Part shown: positions 9,384 to 18,461 of the stretch, piece after piece
Layout: each line of letters begins with the position of its first letter
Numbering within the stretch: position 1 is the first letter of the stretch
Source: Pseudomonas sp. NFACC02
Lineage (GTDB): Bacteria > Pseudomonadota > Gammaproteobacteria > Pseudomonadales > Pseudomonadaceae
Direction of reading: 5' to 3'
Assembly (NCBI RefSeq): GCF_900110765.1
Contig: NZ_FOEO01000046.1
Location: 1-42,893, forward strand
DNA: 42,893 nt
Notes under the pieces: model-generated
Told to the model about the DNA's origin: nothing
The model's database searches: none
What the model saw: the letters and a program-made list of their open reading frames with translations, nothing else
Program-made: the position numbers and the translations under genes

Positions 9384-10379
9384 TTGAAACTCAGTGATAT
9401 TGCGCGTCTGGCCGGTGTTTCGGTGACCACCGCCAGCTACGTGATCAACGGCAAGGCCGAACAGCAGCGCATCAGCAACGCGACGGTCGAGCGCGTCCGC
9501 GCCGTGGTCGAAGCTCATGGTTTCCGGCCGAACCCACAGGCCGCCGGCCTGCGCAGTCGTCATACCCGCACACTGGGTTTCATCCTCCCCGACCTTGAAA
9601 ACCCCAGCTACGCCCGGATTGCCAAGCAGCTTGAACAGGGTGCCCGGGCACGGGGCTATCAGTTGCTGATCGCCAGTTCCGACGACGATCCCATCAGCGA
9701 ACTGCAATTGTTGCAGCTATTCCGCGCCCGACGTTGCGACGCGCTGTTCGTCGCCAGTTGCCTGCCCGCCAGCGATGACAGTTATCGTGCGCTGCAACAG
9801 CAAGGCATTCCCGTGATCGCCATCGACCGGGAGATGGACCCGGCGCATTTCTGCTCGGTGGTCAGCGACGACCACGACGCCAGCCAGCAGTTGACCCGCA
9901 GCCTGCTCGAGACCCGGCCAAAACACATCGCGCTGATCGGCGCCCGCCCCGAGCTCAGTGTCAGTAAAGCGCGTGCCAGCGGTTTCGAAGACGCACTGGA
10001 CGGTTTCAAGGGCTCGGTGATCGTTGAACACGGCGAATCCTTCAGTCGCGACTGCGGCCTTCGGATCGCCGGCGACATGCTGGACCGCCTGGGGTATTTC
10101 CCGGATGCCTTGATCACCACGTCCTACGTACTGCTGCAGGGCGTATTCGACCTCCTGCATCAGCGCCGCCTCAACCCGGATCAACTGCACCTGGGCACGT
10201 TCGGTGACACGCAACTGCTCGACTTCCTGCCCTTGCCGGTCAATGCCATGGCCCAGCAACATCAGTTGATCGCCGAAAAAGCCTTGTCGCTGGCGTTGTC
10301 CGCCATTGAACAAGACCAGTACGAACCCGGCGTACACGCCATTGTGCGGACCTTCAAACAGCGGATTCACGAGGCCTGA
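9384..10379 (+). CDS. fruR: Catabolite repressor/activator, LacI family
   Basis: A 331-residue LacI/GalR-type DNA-binding regulator. The N-terminal helix-turn-helix (LSDIARLAGVSVTTASYVIN, residues 3-22) is followed by a hinge (PNPQAAGLRSRHTRTLGFI) and a periplasmic-binding-protein-like effector domain. The divergent position next to fruBKA and the Cra-type operator between them support the name Cra/FruR. The start is a TTG with AAGGAAG six bases upstream; no ATG in this frame is nearer the conserved start. tatD begins two bases after its stop, so the two are probably co-transcribed. Confidence 0.93.
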   Translation: MKLSDIARLAGVSVTTASYVINGKAEQQRISNATVERVRAVVEAHGFRPNPQAAGLRSRHTRTLGFILPDLENPSYARIAKQLEQGARARGYQLLIASSDDDPISELQLLQLFRARRCDALFVASCLPASDDSYRALQQQGIPVIAIDREMDPAHFCSVVSDDHDASQQLTRSLLETRPKHIALIGARPELSVSKARASGFEDALDGFKGSVIVEHGESFSRDCGLRIAGDMLDRLGYFPDALITTSYVLLQGVFDLLHQRRLNPDQLHLGTFGDTQLLDFLPLPVNAMAQQHQLIAEKALSLALSAIEQDQYEPGVHAIVRTFKQRIHEA

Positions 10380-10381
10380 AC

Positions 10382-11158
10382 ATGAGGCTGATCGATACCC
10401 ACACCCACCTGGATTTCGATGACTTCGAGGCCGACCGCCAGGCAGTGCTCAATCGCTGCCAACAGGTGGGTGTCGAGCGGATGGTCGTATTGGGTGTCTA
10501 TCAGCGCAATCTGCAGCGCGTGTGGGATCTGGCGCTGAGTGAACCTCAGGTCTACGCCGCGCTGGGACTGCACCCGATTTACCTCGACGAACATCGCCCG
10601 GAACATGTGCAGGAACTGCGCGACCGGCTGGCAGCCGTGGCCGGCCATCCGAAGCTCTGCGCTGTGGGGGAGATCGGGCTGGATTACTACGTCGAATCGC
10701 TGGACCGCGAACACCAGCAAACCGTGTTCGACAGCCAGTTGCAGATGGCCGCCGACTTCAACCTTCCTGCCCTGCTCCATGTCCGCCGCAGCCACGCCGA
10801 CACGATCGCGACCCTCAAGCGCTTCAAGCTCAAACGCAGCGGTATCGTCCATGCCTTTGCCGGAAGCCGTGAAGAGGCCAGGGAATACATCAAGCTGGGC
10901 TTCAAACTGGGCCTGGGCGGCGCGGCGACCTGGCCGCAAGCGTTGCGCATGCACCGGGTCATCGCCGAGTTGCCGCTCGACAGCGTGGTCCTGGAAACCG
11001 ACTCGCCCGACATGGCGCCTGCGATGTATCCCCATGTGCGTAACAGCCCGGAGCACTTGCCGGACATCTGCAAAGCACTGGCTGACCTGATGAAGATTTC
11101 CGCCGAACGCTTGAGCCTGGCCAGTACCGAAAATGCCAACGCGCTGTTCGGCTGGTAG
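10382..11158 (+). CDS. TatD-family metal-dependent hydrolase
   Basis: A cytoplasmic TIM-barrel amidohydrolase-like protein of 258 residues; TatD-family members are metal-dependent nucleases. Metal ligands are visible in order: His7 and His9 in DTHTHLD, Glu97 in GEIGLDYY, His133 in LLHVRRSHAD, His157 in VHAFAG, and Asp207 in LETDSPD. The sequence most resembles the YjjV-type branch. It starts two bases downstream of the fruR stop. This arrangement is common in pseudomonads but shows no obvious functional link. Confidence 0.93.
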   Translation: MRLIDTHTHLDFDDFEADRQAVLNRCQQVGVERMVVLGVYQRNLQRVWDLALSEPQVYAALGLHPIYLDEHRPEHVQELRDRLAAVAGHPKLCAVGEIGLDYYVESLDREHQQTVFDSQLQMAADFNLPALLHVRRSHADTIATLKRFKLKRSGIVHAFAGSREEAREYIKLGFKLGLGGAATWPQALRMHRVIAELPLDSVVLETDSPDMAPAMYPHVRNSPEHLPDICKALADLMKISAERLSLASTENANALFGW

Positions 11159-11255
11159 TGACGAGCCGTTTGCCTGAATTCATTTTGTAAGAAGAAATTT
11201 CAGTGCATGGCTGCGGTCCCTTGGTTATCACCCTCGATCGCTAAGGACACCGGTA

Positions 11256-11681
11256 ATGAAATTCTCCAAGTTCGCGCAGGCCCTGTCGAAATGGACCGGC
11301 AGCCCCCGGACCTTTCTGGTGGCCGTGCTGCTGATTTGTACCTGGGCTTCAACCGGGCCGCTGTTTCACTACAACGACACCTGGCAACTGATCATCAATA
11401 CCTCGACCACCATCATTACCTTCCTGATGGTGTTCCTGATCCAGAACACCCAGAACCGCGATACCGATGAGTTGCACATCAAGATCGATGAGCTGCTGCG
11501 CGTGACCAAGGATGCGCAGAACGCGGTGTTGAGCCTGGACAACCTGGACCAGAAAGAACTGCGTGAACTGCGCAAGAAATATAAAGCGATGGGCGATCAG
11601 GAGGAGGCGGATCACACCCAGCCGTTTCCAGCGTGCGACGCAGACCTTGATAAAGATCCGGGCCAGGCAGTCAACCATTGA
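11256..11681 (+). CDS. Low-affinity iron permease family small membrane protein
   Basis: A protein of 141 residues with two predicted membrane helices (about 20-37 and 47-63). They are joined by TGPLFHYNDTWQ and followed by the IQNTQNRDT segment and a charged, partly helical cytoplasmic tail. The TW(A/S)xTGPLF...DTWQLIINT...FLMVFLIQNTQNRD pattern matches the bacterial family annotated as low-affinity iron permease (Fet4-related, PF04120). Transport activity in such short bacterial members is not established to my knowledge. AAGGA lies eight bases before the ATG. The gene follows tatD by 97 bases. Confidence 0.8.
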   Translation: MKFSKFAQALSKWTGSPRTFLVAVLLICTWASTGPLFHYNDTWQLIINTSTTIITFLMVFLIQNTQNRDTDELHIKIDELLRVTKDAQNAVLSLDNLDQKELRELRKKYKAMGDQEEADHTQPFPACDADLDKDPGQAVNH

Positions 11682-11799
11682 TCAGCCGTTCAGGAACTAC
11701 GGGGTACTGCGGCCTTCATACGTCATGCAGGTTGATCGGCTCCGTGCTGATCTGATGTGCGCTTCCTCCATTCGCAGGATTGCAACAGGGAGTTCGCCC

Positions 11800-12921
11800 A
11801 TGAGCGGATCACGCAGCGTTGCACAGTCTGAAGTCGTTCTGCTGGCTACTCACAAACAACTCGCCACCCATGAAACCGTCGTGCAGCAGGCACTTGGCGA
11901 ACGCATCGCCAGATTACTGGGCGCGACCTTCGTCGGCGCTTACGACCCGGCGCTGCACAAAGGCCGCGCGCTTTACTACATCCCCTCCGACACGCTGATT
12001 GGCAAAAAAGAAGGCGATGCGCTGGGCATTCACAGCGTCGACGACTTCTTCGGAGGGCTGATCGATTACCCGTTCATGGCCACCAAAGCGATCTCTCATC
12101 CCCTGCTTGAAGGCGCCACGGCGAAACCCGAGGGCTGGTCGGATCGCTTCTTCGAGGATGCCGCCGACGCCGTACTCACCGGTTACAGCGTTTTCAACGA
12201 AGCCGATGCCAGACGTGCGGGTCGACAGTTGCTCAAGAACGGGCCGGTGCGCCTCAAACCGGTGCTGGCAACCGCGGGGCGGGGTCAGCTGGTGGTCAGC
12301 GCGGAAGCGGACCTGGACAAGGCCATCGCCGAGCAAGACATGGCCGAGGTCGAGGAATGGGGGCTGGTGCTGGAAGAGGACTTGAGCGACGTCATCACCT
12401 ACAGCGTCGGGCAGATTCAGGTCGCGGGCATCATGGTCAGCTATCACGGCACCCAGAGTCTGACCAAAGACAACAGCGGCGAGACGGTCTACGGCGGCTC
12501 ACAACTGTGGCTGGTGCGTGGCGGCTACGACGACTTGCTCACGCTTGACCTCGAAGACGACGTGCGCCGGTCCGTCACCCAGGCCATGACCTACGAAAAA
12601 GCCGCGCTGGATTGCTTCCCGGACTTTCTCGCGTCACGCCGCAACTACGACATCGCCCACGGCACCAATGCACGCGGCCAGGTGTGTTCCGGTGTGTTGG
12701 AACAGTCCTGGCGCATCGGAGGGGCCAGCCCCGCTGAAGTCGAGGCGCTGGTGGCGTTTGCCGCCGATCCGCAATTGCAGCGCATCTGCGCCTCCAGTCA
12801 CGAAATCTACGGGCCGACCACGTTGCCCGCCGATGCCCATGTTCTCTACGAAGGCGAAGACCCCGAGGTCGGCCTTATCAGTAAATTCACACAGGTCCAG
12901 CCTTATGACCGTACGCAGTGA
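11800..12921 (+). CDS. DUF3182 family protein, ATP-grasp-like
   Basis: A 373-residue cytoplasmic protein that I recognise as DUF3182. It has ATP-grasp-like features: RLKPVLATAGRGQ resembles the nucleotide-binding Lys/Gly loop, and WGLVLEEDL the adenine-contact segment. A specific substrate cannot be named. The frame is open upstream, but the ATG at 11800 (MSGSRS) has AGGGAG eight bases before it. The upstream extension is Arg-rich and lacks family features. The stop overlaps the next gene by 17 bases, so the pair is probably translated together and acts in one pathway. Confidence 0.75.
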   Translation: MSGSRSVAQSEVVLLATHKQLATHETVVQQALGERIARLLGATFVGAYDPALHKGRALYYIPSDTLIGKKEGDALGIHSVDDFFGGLIDYPFMATKAISHPLLEGATAKPEGWSDRFFEDAADAVLTGYSVFNEADARRAGRQLLKNGPVRLKPVLATAGRGQLVVSAEADLDKAIAEQDMAEVEEWGLVLEEDLSDVITYSVGQIQVAGIMVSYHGTQSLTKDNSGETVYGGSQLWLVRGGYDDLLTLDLEDDVRRSVTQAMTYEKAALDCFPDFLASRRNYDIAHGTNARGQVCSGVLEQSWRIGGASPAEVEALVAFAADPQLQRICASSHEIYGPTTLPADAHVLYEGEDPEVGLISKFTQVQPYDRTQ

Positions 12922-13675
12922 AACCATCGACATCGCCGTCAACAACGACGCTATCTCCGGCACCATCCTCACACCCGGCGCCAAAATGCCCGGCATTCTC
13001 TTCGTTCATGGCTGGGGCGGCAGCCAGCAGCGTGACCTGGCGCGGGCGAAGAACATCACGGGTCTGGGTTGCGTGTGCCTGACCTTCGATCTCCGCGGCC
13101 ACGAGCGCACCCATGAAATGCGCGCCTCTGTCTCTCGCGAACACAGCATGGAAGACCTGCTGGCGGCGTACGACCGGCTCGCCAGTCATCCGGCAGTGGA
13201 TAACAACGCGATTGCGGTGATCGGCAGCAGTTACGGTGGCTATCTGGCGACCATTCTCAGCGGCATGCGCCCGGTACGCTGGCTCGCGCTGCGTGTGCCG
13301 GCACTGTACTGGGACGCTGACTGGGACATGCCTAAACAAGCCCTGGACCGCGACAAGCTGGCGCATTATCGGCGCTCGGCAGTGACCGCCGCCGACAATC
13401 GCGCACTGGCGGCGTGCAAAGACTTCAAGGGTGACGTGCTGCTGGTCGAATCCGAGCAGGACGACTACGTGCCCCATGCGACGCTGATGAGCTATCGCAC
13501 GGCATTCGATCTGGCGCATTCATTGACTTACCGCCTGCTGGACGGAGCCGATCACGGACTGAGCAGCGACAACAGCCAGCGTGCCTACACGACACTCCTG
13601 ACCGACTGGATCAGCGAAATGGTCATTGGCTCGCGCCTTGTGGATTACCCGCACCATTCGGCGGCGTATTCGTAA
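12905..13675 (+). CDS. Alpha/beta hydrolase
   Basis: A 256-residue cytoplasmic serine hydrolase of the dienelactone hydrolase/acyl-peptidase-like type. HGWGGS (35-40) forms the oxyanion region. The nucleophile elbow GSSYGG gives Ser109, ESEQDDYVP supplies the acid (Asp186 or Asp187), and GADHG gives His217. No signal peptide is visible. The ATG lies inside the end of the DUF3182 gene (17-base overlap). This implies translational coupling and a shared role, perhaps making and cutting the same amide or ester bond (inference). The substrate is unknown. Confidence 0.88.
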   Translation: MTVRSETIDIAVNNDAISGTILTPGAKMPGILFVHGWGGSQQRDLARAKNITGLGCVCLTFDLRGHERTHEMRASVSREHSMEDLLAAYDRLASHPAVDNNAIAVIGSSYGGYLATILSGMRPVRWLALRVPALYWDADWDMPKQALDRDKLAHYRRSAVTAADNRALAACKDFKGDVLLVESEQDDYVPHATLMSYRTAFDLAHSLTYRLLDGADHGLSSDNSQRAYTTLLTDWISEMVIGSRLVDYPHHSAAYS

Positions 13676-13712
13676 ATGCCGCCACATGCCCGACTCGGAC
13701 ACTATTGAACTT

Positions 13713-13820
13713 CCTGTGGGAGCGAGCCTGGTCTGGGCGGCATTCCGACGAAGCGTTGGCTCGCGCTCAAGCGACTTTTCGAACATACCGACCTCTCGCG
13801 AGCAAGCTCACTCCTGCAGG
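13713..13820. repeat. Degenerate REP-like pair
   Basis: CCTGTGGGAGCGAGCCTG (13713-13730) and, in opposite sense, CGCGAGCAAGCTCACTCCTGCAGG (13797-13820) resemble the 'CTGTGGGAGCGAGC' class of Pseudomonas REP units, here diverged. They fill the gap between two convergent genes. Confidence 0.55.
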
Positions 13821-13851
13821 TAAAGTGTTGCGCTGACAGCATGCAGTTTGA

Positions 13852-15063
13852 CTACAACACCGCATCGTTGGCTGAAGCATCCACCCGGCTGTCGAAGCCC
13901 GGCGTGAGAATGATCTTGCGGCAGTCCTCTTCCTTCTTGTCGAAGATCGCGTACCCGTCCGCGGCCTCCTCCAGCGACAGGCGATGGGTGATGATTGTTT
14001 CCGGGGCCAGCGCGCCTTCCTCGATCAACTTCAGCAACTCTGGCAGATAACGATGCACATGGGTCTGGCCCATCTTGAAGGTCAGGCCCTTGTCGAAGGC
14101 GTCGCCAAACATGAAGCCATGAATGAACCCGGAATACACACCCGGCACGCTTACCGTCCCGCCGCGCCGTACCGAGGCGATGCACTGGCGTAGCGCCTTG
14201 CCGCTGCTGCCTTCGAGCTTGAGCGTGGCGAGGATGGTTTCCGTGGTACTGCCTTTGGCTTCAAAGCCTACGGCATCGATCACGGCGTCCACGCCGCGCA
14301 TGCCGGCGGTCTGGCGAATGATGGTGTCAGCCGGATCGTCGTCTTCGTCGAAATTGATCGGAATCACGCCATAGGTGAACTGCGCGTACGCCAGGCGATA
14401 GGCATGGTGATCGACCATGAAGATCTTTTCTGCCCCGAGCATTTTCGCGCACGCCGCGCTCAATAATCCGACCGGACCCGCGCCGTAAATGGCGACGCTC
14501 GACCCCTTCCCAACCCCGGCATTGAGCACCGCTTGCCAGGCAGTGGGCAGGATGTCGGACAGGAACAGGACCTTCTCGTCAGCCAGGCTGCCGGGCACTT
14601 TGAACGGGCCGACATTGCCTTTCGGAACGCGAACATATTCGGCTTGCCCGCCCGGCACGCCGCCGTATAAATGGCTGAAACCGAAGAGCGCTGCACCCGG
14701 GGGGATGGATTTTTTGTTGAGGATCGCACCCCGGCCGGTGTTGGTCGTTTCACACGCGGCGAACGCATCGATCTGACAGAAAAAACAACTGCCACAGGCG
14801 ATGACAAAAGGAATGACCACACGATCGCCGGGCTTGACCGCCGTGACCTGAGGACCGACTTCTTCCACGATCCCCATGAACTCGTGGCCGAAAATATCGC
14901 CCTGTTCAGTGGCGGGAATCTTGCCGCGATACAGGTGCAGATCAGAACCGCAGATGGCCGTGGCGGTGACCTTCAACAGTACATCGTCGGCTTCCTGGAT
15001 GACCGGATCTGCAACGGTCTCGACACGCACATCGTGGGCGCCGTGGTACGTCAGTGCACGCAT
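13852..15063 (-). CDS. Zinc-dependent alcohol dehydrogenase (formaldehyde dehydrogenase/dismutase-like)
   Basis: A cytoplasmic medium-chain dehydrogenase of 403 residues. CGSDLH (catalytic zinc Cys) and GHEFMG (zinc His/Glu) lie near the N-terminus. The structural-zinc loop ACGSCFFCQIDAFAAC follows with four cysteines, then the Rossmann motif GAGPVG. The length, the YGGVPGGQAEYVRVP stretch and the long C-terminal part match the glutathione-independent formaldehyde dehydrogenase-like group; actual substrate unknown. Of two ATGs six bases apart, the downstream one (15063) has AAGGAG at correct spacing, while the upstream one (15069) abuts it. It is separated from garD by 191 bases with a REP fragment, so it is probably an independent unit. 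Confidence 0.9.
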   Translation of the reverse strand: MRALTYHGAHDVRVETVADPVIQEADDVLLKVTATAICGSDLHLYRGKIPATEQGDIFGHEFMGIVEEVGPQVTAVKPGDRVVIPFVIACGSCFFCQIDAFAACETTNTGRGAILNKKSIPPGAALFGFSHLYGGVPGGQAEYVRVPKGNVGPFKVPGSLADEKVLFLSDILPTAWQAVLNAGVGKGSSVAIYGAGPVGLLSAACAKMLGAEKIFMVDHHAYRLAYAQFTYGVIPINFDEDDDPADTIIRQTAGMRGVDAVIDAVGFEAKGSTTETILATLKLEGSSGKALRQCIASVRRGGTVSVPGVYSGFIHGFMFGDAFDKGLTFKMGQTHVHRYLPELLKLIEEGALAPETIITHRLSLEEAADGYAIFDKKEEDCRKIILTPGFDSRVDASANDAVL

Positions 15064-15205
15064 GAACATCTCCTTGTCTTGCAGGCAAAACCGCCGGGGC
15101 AGACGGGCTCTGAGAACGCATGCAATAAGGATAGGTGCGAACGGGTTGAAGTTCAGGGCGGTCGATGGCAAGTGACCAGCGGGCGGGATTGATACCGGAA
15201 CGATA

Positions 15206-15230
15206 CGGGACAAGCCACGCTCCGCCAGGG
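15206..15230 (-). repeat. REP-like fragment
   Basis: ACGGGACAAGCCACGCTCC matches the core of the unit at 1680-1711, then diverges (GCCAGGG instead of TACAG). It lies between garD and the alcohol dehydrogenase gene. Confidence 0.5.
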
Positions 15231-15254
15231 TGCGCGGCCTGTCCGTCGGATGAC

Positions 15255-16808
15255 TCAGGTAATCGGCGCCGGGTTGAACAGGGTAATGTCGTTGTGCAAA
15301 CGGTAGTGCTCGGTCCAGGTCTTCTTCTTGCCGCTGGCGACGTCGAGATAGAAATGGAACAGCTCCCAACCCAGCTCTTCGATGCTGGCGCGGCCAGTGG
15401 CGATACGGCCGGCATCGATGTCGATCAGGTCCGGCCAACGCTGGGCCAGCTCGGTACGGGTCGACACCTTCACCACCGGTGACATCGCCAGACCGTACGG
15501 CGTACCGCGACCGGTGGTGAACACATGCAGGTTCATGCCGGCAGCCAGTTGCAGCGTGCCACAGACAAAATCACTCGCCGGTGTCGCGCAGAAAATAAGG
15601 CCTTTGCGAGTCACACGTTCACCAGGACCCAGCACCCCGTTGATCGCGCTGTTGCCCGACTTGACGATGGAGCCGAGGGACTTCTCGACGATGTTCGACA
15701 GCCCGCCCTTCTTGTTGCCAGGCGTGGTGTTGGCGCTGCGGTCCGCTTCGCCTTTGGCCAGGTAACGGTCGTACCAGTCCATCTCTCGAACCAGTTCTTC
15801 AGCGACCTCGGTGGTTTCGGCACGGGAGGTCAGCAGATAGATCGCATCGCGAACTTCGGTCACTTCCGAGAACATCACCGTCGCGCCTGCGCGCAGCAGC
15901 AAGTCCGAGGCGTAACCCAGCGCCGGGTTGGCGGTGATGCCGGAAAACGCATCGCTGCCACCGCACTGCATGCCCAGAATCAGCTCGGACGCCGGCACCG
16001 TTTCGCGACGACGCTGATCGAGTTTCTTCAGGCGCACCTCGGCCAGCGCCATAATCTGCTCGATCATCTCGTTGAAGCCGTGGCTGGAGTCCTGCAGGCG
16101 ATACATCCACTCATCGCTCAGGTCGACCGAAGGATCGTCCTGGTGCATCACCTGATCGGCTTGCAGTTTTTCGCAGCCCAGCCCGATGACCAGTGCCTCG
16201 CCACCCAGGTTCGGGTTGCGCGCCAGGTTACGCACCGTACGGATCGGGATGTAGGCGTCCTTGGCCGTGATCGCCACGCCACAGCCGTAGGTGTGGGTGA
16301 TGGCCACGACATCGTCGACGTGCGGGTATTTGGGCAGCAGCTCCTCGCGAATGCGCTTGACCGCAAAATCCAGCACACCCGTGACGCACTGCACGGTGGT
16401 GGTGATGCCCAGAATGTTGCGCGTGCCAACCGTGCCGTCGGCGTTGCGATACCCCTCGAAGGTGAAGCCTTCCAGCGGCTCGCCCTTGCCTGGCACTTCC
16501 GTCGACAGCGGCAGGCTGTCCAGCGGCGGCGCGCTCGGCATGCGCAATTGATCTTCCTTGACCCAACTGCCACGCGGGATCGGTTGCAGGGCATAACCGA
16601 TGGTCTGCCCATAGCGAATCACCGCCCCACCTTCGGGAATATCCACCGTATTGACCTTGTGGCTCTGCGGCACGTTATCGATGGTCACCAGACCATTGTC
16701 GAATGCTGTCCCCGCCGGTACGCCCTGGTCGTTGACCACGACAACGACGTTATCGCGCTCATGCAAGCGGATGTAACGCGGCGAGTCGGCATGCTGGATC
16801 AAGTTCAT
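15255..16808 (-). CDS. garD: Galactarate dehydratase
   Basis: A cytoplasmic enzyme of 517 residues that dehydrates galactarate to 5-dehydro-4-deoxyglucarate. It has the UxaA/GarD two-part layout. The N-terminal SAF-like domain (about 1-100) contains DNVVVVVND and YGQTIGYA. The large domain has GYRNADGTVGTRN, HTYGCG, GLGCEK and MQCGGSDAFSGITANPALGY, which supply metal-binding and catalytic residues. The ATG at 16808 is preferred over the GTG one codon upstream because GAGGA is about eight bases away. It starts 11 bases after the gudP-type gene, so the two form an operon (importer then dehydratase). Confidence 0.95.
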   Translation of the reverse strand: MNLIQHADSPRYIRLHERDNVVVVVNDQGVPAGTAFDNGLVTIDNVPQSHKVNTVDIPEGGAVIRYGQTIGYALQPIPRGSWVKEDQLRMPSAPPLDSLPLSTEVPGKGEPLEGFTFEGYRNADGTVGTRNILGITTTVQCVTGVLDFAVKRIREELLPKYPHVDDVVAITHTYGCGVAITAKDAYIPIRTVRNLARNPNLGGEALVIGLGCEKLQADQVMHQDDPSVDLSDEWMYRLQDSSHGFNEMIEQIMALAEVRLKKLDQRRRETVPASELILGMQCGGSDAFSGITANPALGYASDLLLRAGATVMFSEVTEVRDAIYLLTSRAETTEVAEELVREMDWYDRYLAKGEADRSANTTPGNKKGGLSNIVEKSLGSIVKSGNSAINGVLGPGERVTRKGLIFCATPASDFVCGTLQLAAGMNLHVFTTGRGTPYGLAMSPVVKVSTRTELAQRWPDLIDIDAGRIATGRASIEELGWELFHFYLDVASGKKKTWTEHYRLHNDITLFNPAPIT

Positions 16809-16819
16809 CACGGTTTTCC

Positions 16820-18193
16820 TCAGATTTTCGCTTCAGAAAGCTTGCCGGCTTCGCTGGCCGGAAAATCACCCTGCGTTGGGGTGTCTTTCAATTCCACACG
16901 CTTGATCTCGCCCACGATAAACACGTAGCTGATCACCGCCACCAGCGCGTTGGCCCCGACGAACACCAGCGCCCATTTGAACGAGCCGGTCGAGCTGATG
17001 ATGTAACCAATGACGATCGGGGTGGTGATCGATGCGATGTTGCCGAACATGTTGAACAGACCGCCGCTTAAACCGGCGATTTGTTTTGGCGAAGCGTCAG
17101 ACATGACCGCCCAGCCCAGCGCGCCCACGCCCTTGCCGAAGAAGGCCAGCGCCATGAAGCCCACGACGACCCATTCGATGTCGACGTAATTGCAGGTCAC
17201 GATGGACGTCGACAGCAACAGGCCACCAATGATGGGCGCCTTGCGGGCGAAGGTCAGCGATTTGCCACGACGCAGCAGGAAGTCGGAAATGATGCCGCCC
17301 AGGACACCACCGATGAAGCCGCAGATCGCCGGCAACGAGGCGATGAAGCCGGCCTTGAGGATCGTCATGCCGCGTTCCTGCACCAGGTATACCGGGAACC
17401 AGGTCAGGAAGAAGTAGGTGATGCCGTTGATGCAGTACTGCGCCAGGTAGATGCCCAGCATCATGCGGTTGGTCAGTAGCTGCTTCACGTAATCCCATTT
17501 AGGGCCGCCGCTCTTGCCTTTGCCCTTGTCGTTATCCATGTCGACCATGCCGCCGTTGTGGGCGATGTGATCAAGTTCTTCCTGGTTGATCATGGGGTGA
17601 TTGCGCGGGCTGTGGATGATTTTCAGCCAGATCAGCGAAAACACGATACCGACGCCGCCCATCACCACGAACACGTGCTGCCAGCCGAACGTGAAGACGA
17701 TCCAGCCCATGATCGGGGCGAACAGAACGGTGGCGAAGTATTGCGCCGAGTTGAAAATCGCCGAGGCGGTACCGCGCTCGGACGTAGGGAACCAGGCCGC
17801 CACGATACGGGCGTTACCGGGGAAAGACGGCGCTTCGGCCAGCCCCACCAGGAAGCGCAACATGAACAGCGCAACGATGGCGGTCGAGAGACCGAATTCA
17901 CCGACATAGCCTTGCAGCACGGTGAACAGCGACCAGGTAAAGATGCTCAGTGCATAGACTTTCTTGGAGCCGAAGCGATCAAGCAGCCAGCCACCCGGGA
18001 TCTGACCGGCCACGTAGGCCCAGCCAAAGGCGGAGAAGATATAACCGAGGGTGACGGCGTCGATGCCGAGGCTTTTCTGCAGACTGGAGCCGGCAATGGC
18101 GATGGTTGCACGGTCGGCGTAGTTGATCGTGGTCACCAGAAACAGCATGAGCAGGATCAAATAGCGGACGTGAGTCGGCTTGTTTTTTGACAT
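16820..18193 (-). CDS. gudP: MFS aldarate (glucarate/galactarate) transporter, GudP-like
   Basis: A 12-helix major facilitator of 457 residues in the anion:cation symporter family, which imports glucarate or galactarate. NYADRATIAIAG in helix 1 is typical of this family. The helix 2-3 loop GWLLDRFGSKKVY, EAPSFPGNARI in helix 4, and a polar central loop (about 220-240, Lys/Gly/Asp-rich) are also present. The ATG at 18193 has GGGAG eight bases upstream; a GTG at 18208 is less well placed. It leads an operon with garD. A terminator at 18415-18446 separates it from kdgD, so it needs its own promoter within 18194-18414. I could not identify that promoter. Confidence 0.93.
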   Translation of the reverse strand: MSKNKPTHVRYLILLMLFLVTTINYADRATIAIAGSSLQKSLGIDAVTLGYIFSAFGWAYVAGQIPGGWLLDRFGSKKVYALSIFTWSLFTVLQGYVGEFGLSTAIVALFMLRFLVGLAEAPSFPGNARIVAAWFPTSERGTASAIFNSAQYFATVLFAPIMGWIVFTFGWQHVFVVMGGVGIVFSLIWLKIIHSPRNHPMINQEELDHIAHNGGMVDMDNDKGKGKSGGPKWDYVKQLLTNRMMLGIYLAQYCINGITYFFLTWFPVYLVQERGMTILKAGFIASLPAICGFIGGVLGGIISDFLLRRGKSLTFARKAPIIGGLLLSTSIVTCNYVDIEWVVVGFMALAFFGKGVGALGWAVMSDASPKQIAGLSGGLFNMFGNIASITTPIVIGYIISSTGSFKWALVFVGANALVAVISYVFIVGEIKRVELKDTPTQGDFPASEAGKLSEAKI

Positions 18194-18414
18194 GTTCGAA
18201 ACTCCCACTAATTATTTTTTTGCGCGGGTTAAACGATCTTTTATGTGCGTACTGCTCGCCTCTGCCCCTAAATCCAGATGCGATTGAAGCGGGTGTTGGT
18301 CGTGACCCCACGGTGACACCCGGGGACACACGACTGCGCGGGCAATCCTGCCGCGCCAACGGTTTGAAAACGGAAAATGCGGGATCGTGGCAACCTTGAA
18401 CCACAACGTCTCGA

Positions 18415-18446
18415 CGGCAAAAAACCGCTGATCGCTCAGCGGTTTT
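18415..18446 (-). terminator. Rho-independent terminator of kdgD
   Basis: An 11-base perfect stem (18421-18431 with 18436-18446) closes a four-base loop. On the minus strand the stem is followed by TTTTTTGCCG. It begins 15 bases beyond the kdgD stop, so kdgD transcription should largely end before gudP-garD. Confidence 0.88.
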
Positions 18447-18461
18447 GCGGCAGGTCAGCTG

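Noticed and set aside
11563..11799. N-terminal extension of the DUF3182 frame overlapping the iron permease gene
   Set aside because: The extension is Arg-rich, overlaps the previous gene, and the ATG at 11800 has its own ribosome-binding sequence.
18381..18395. Minus-strand GGTTGCCACGATCCC upstream of gudP as a degenerate copy of the GTTGTACGATSAC motif
   Set aside because: It needs an inserted base and has several mismatches; too weak to list as an operator without comparative data.
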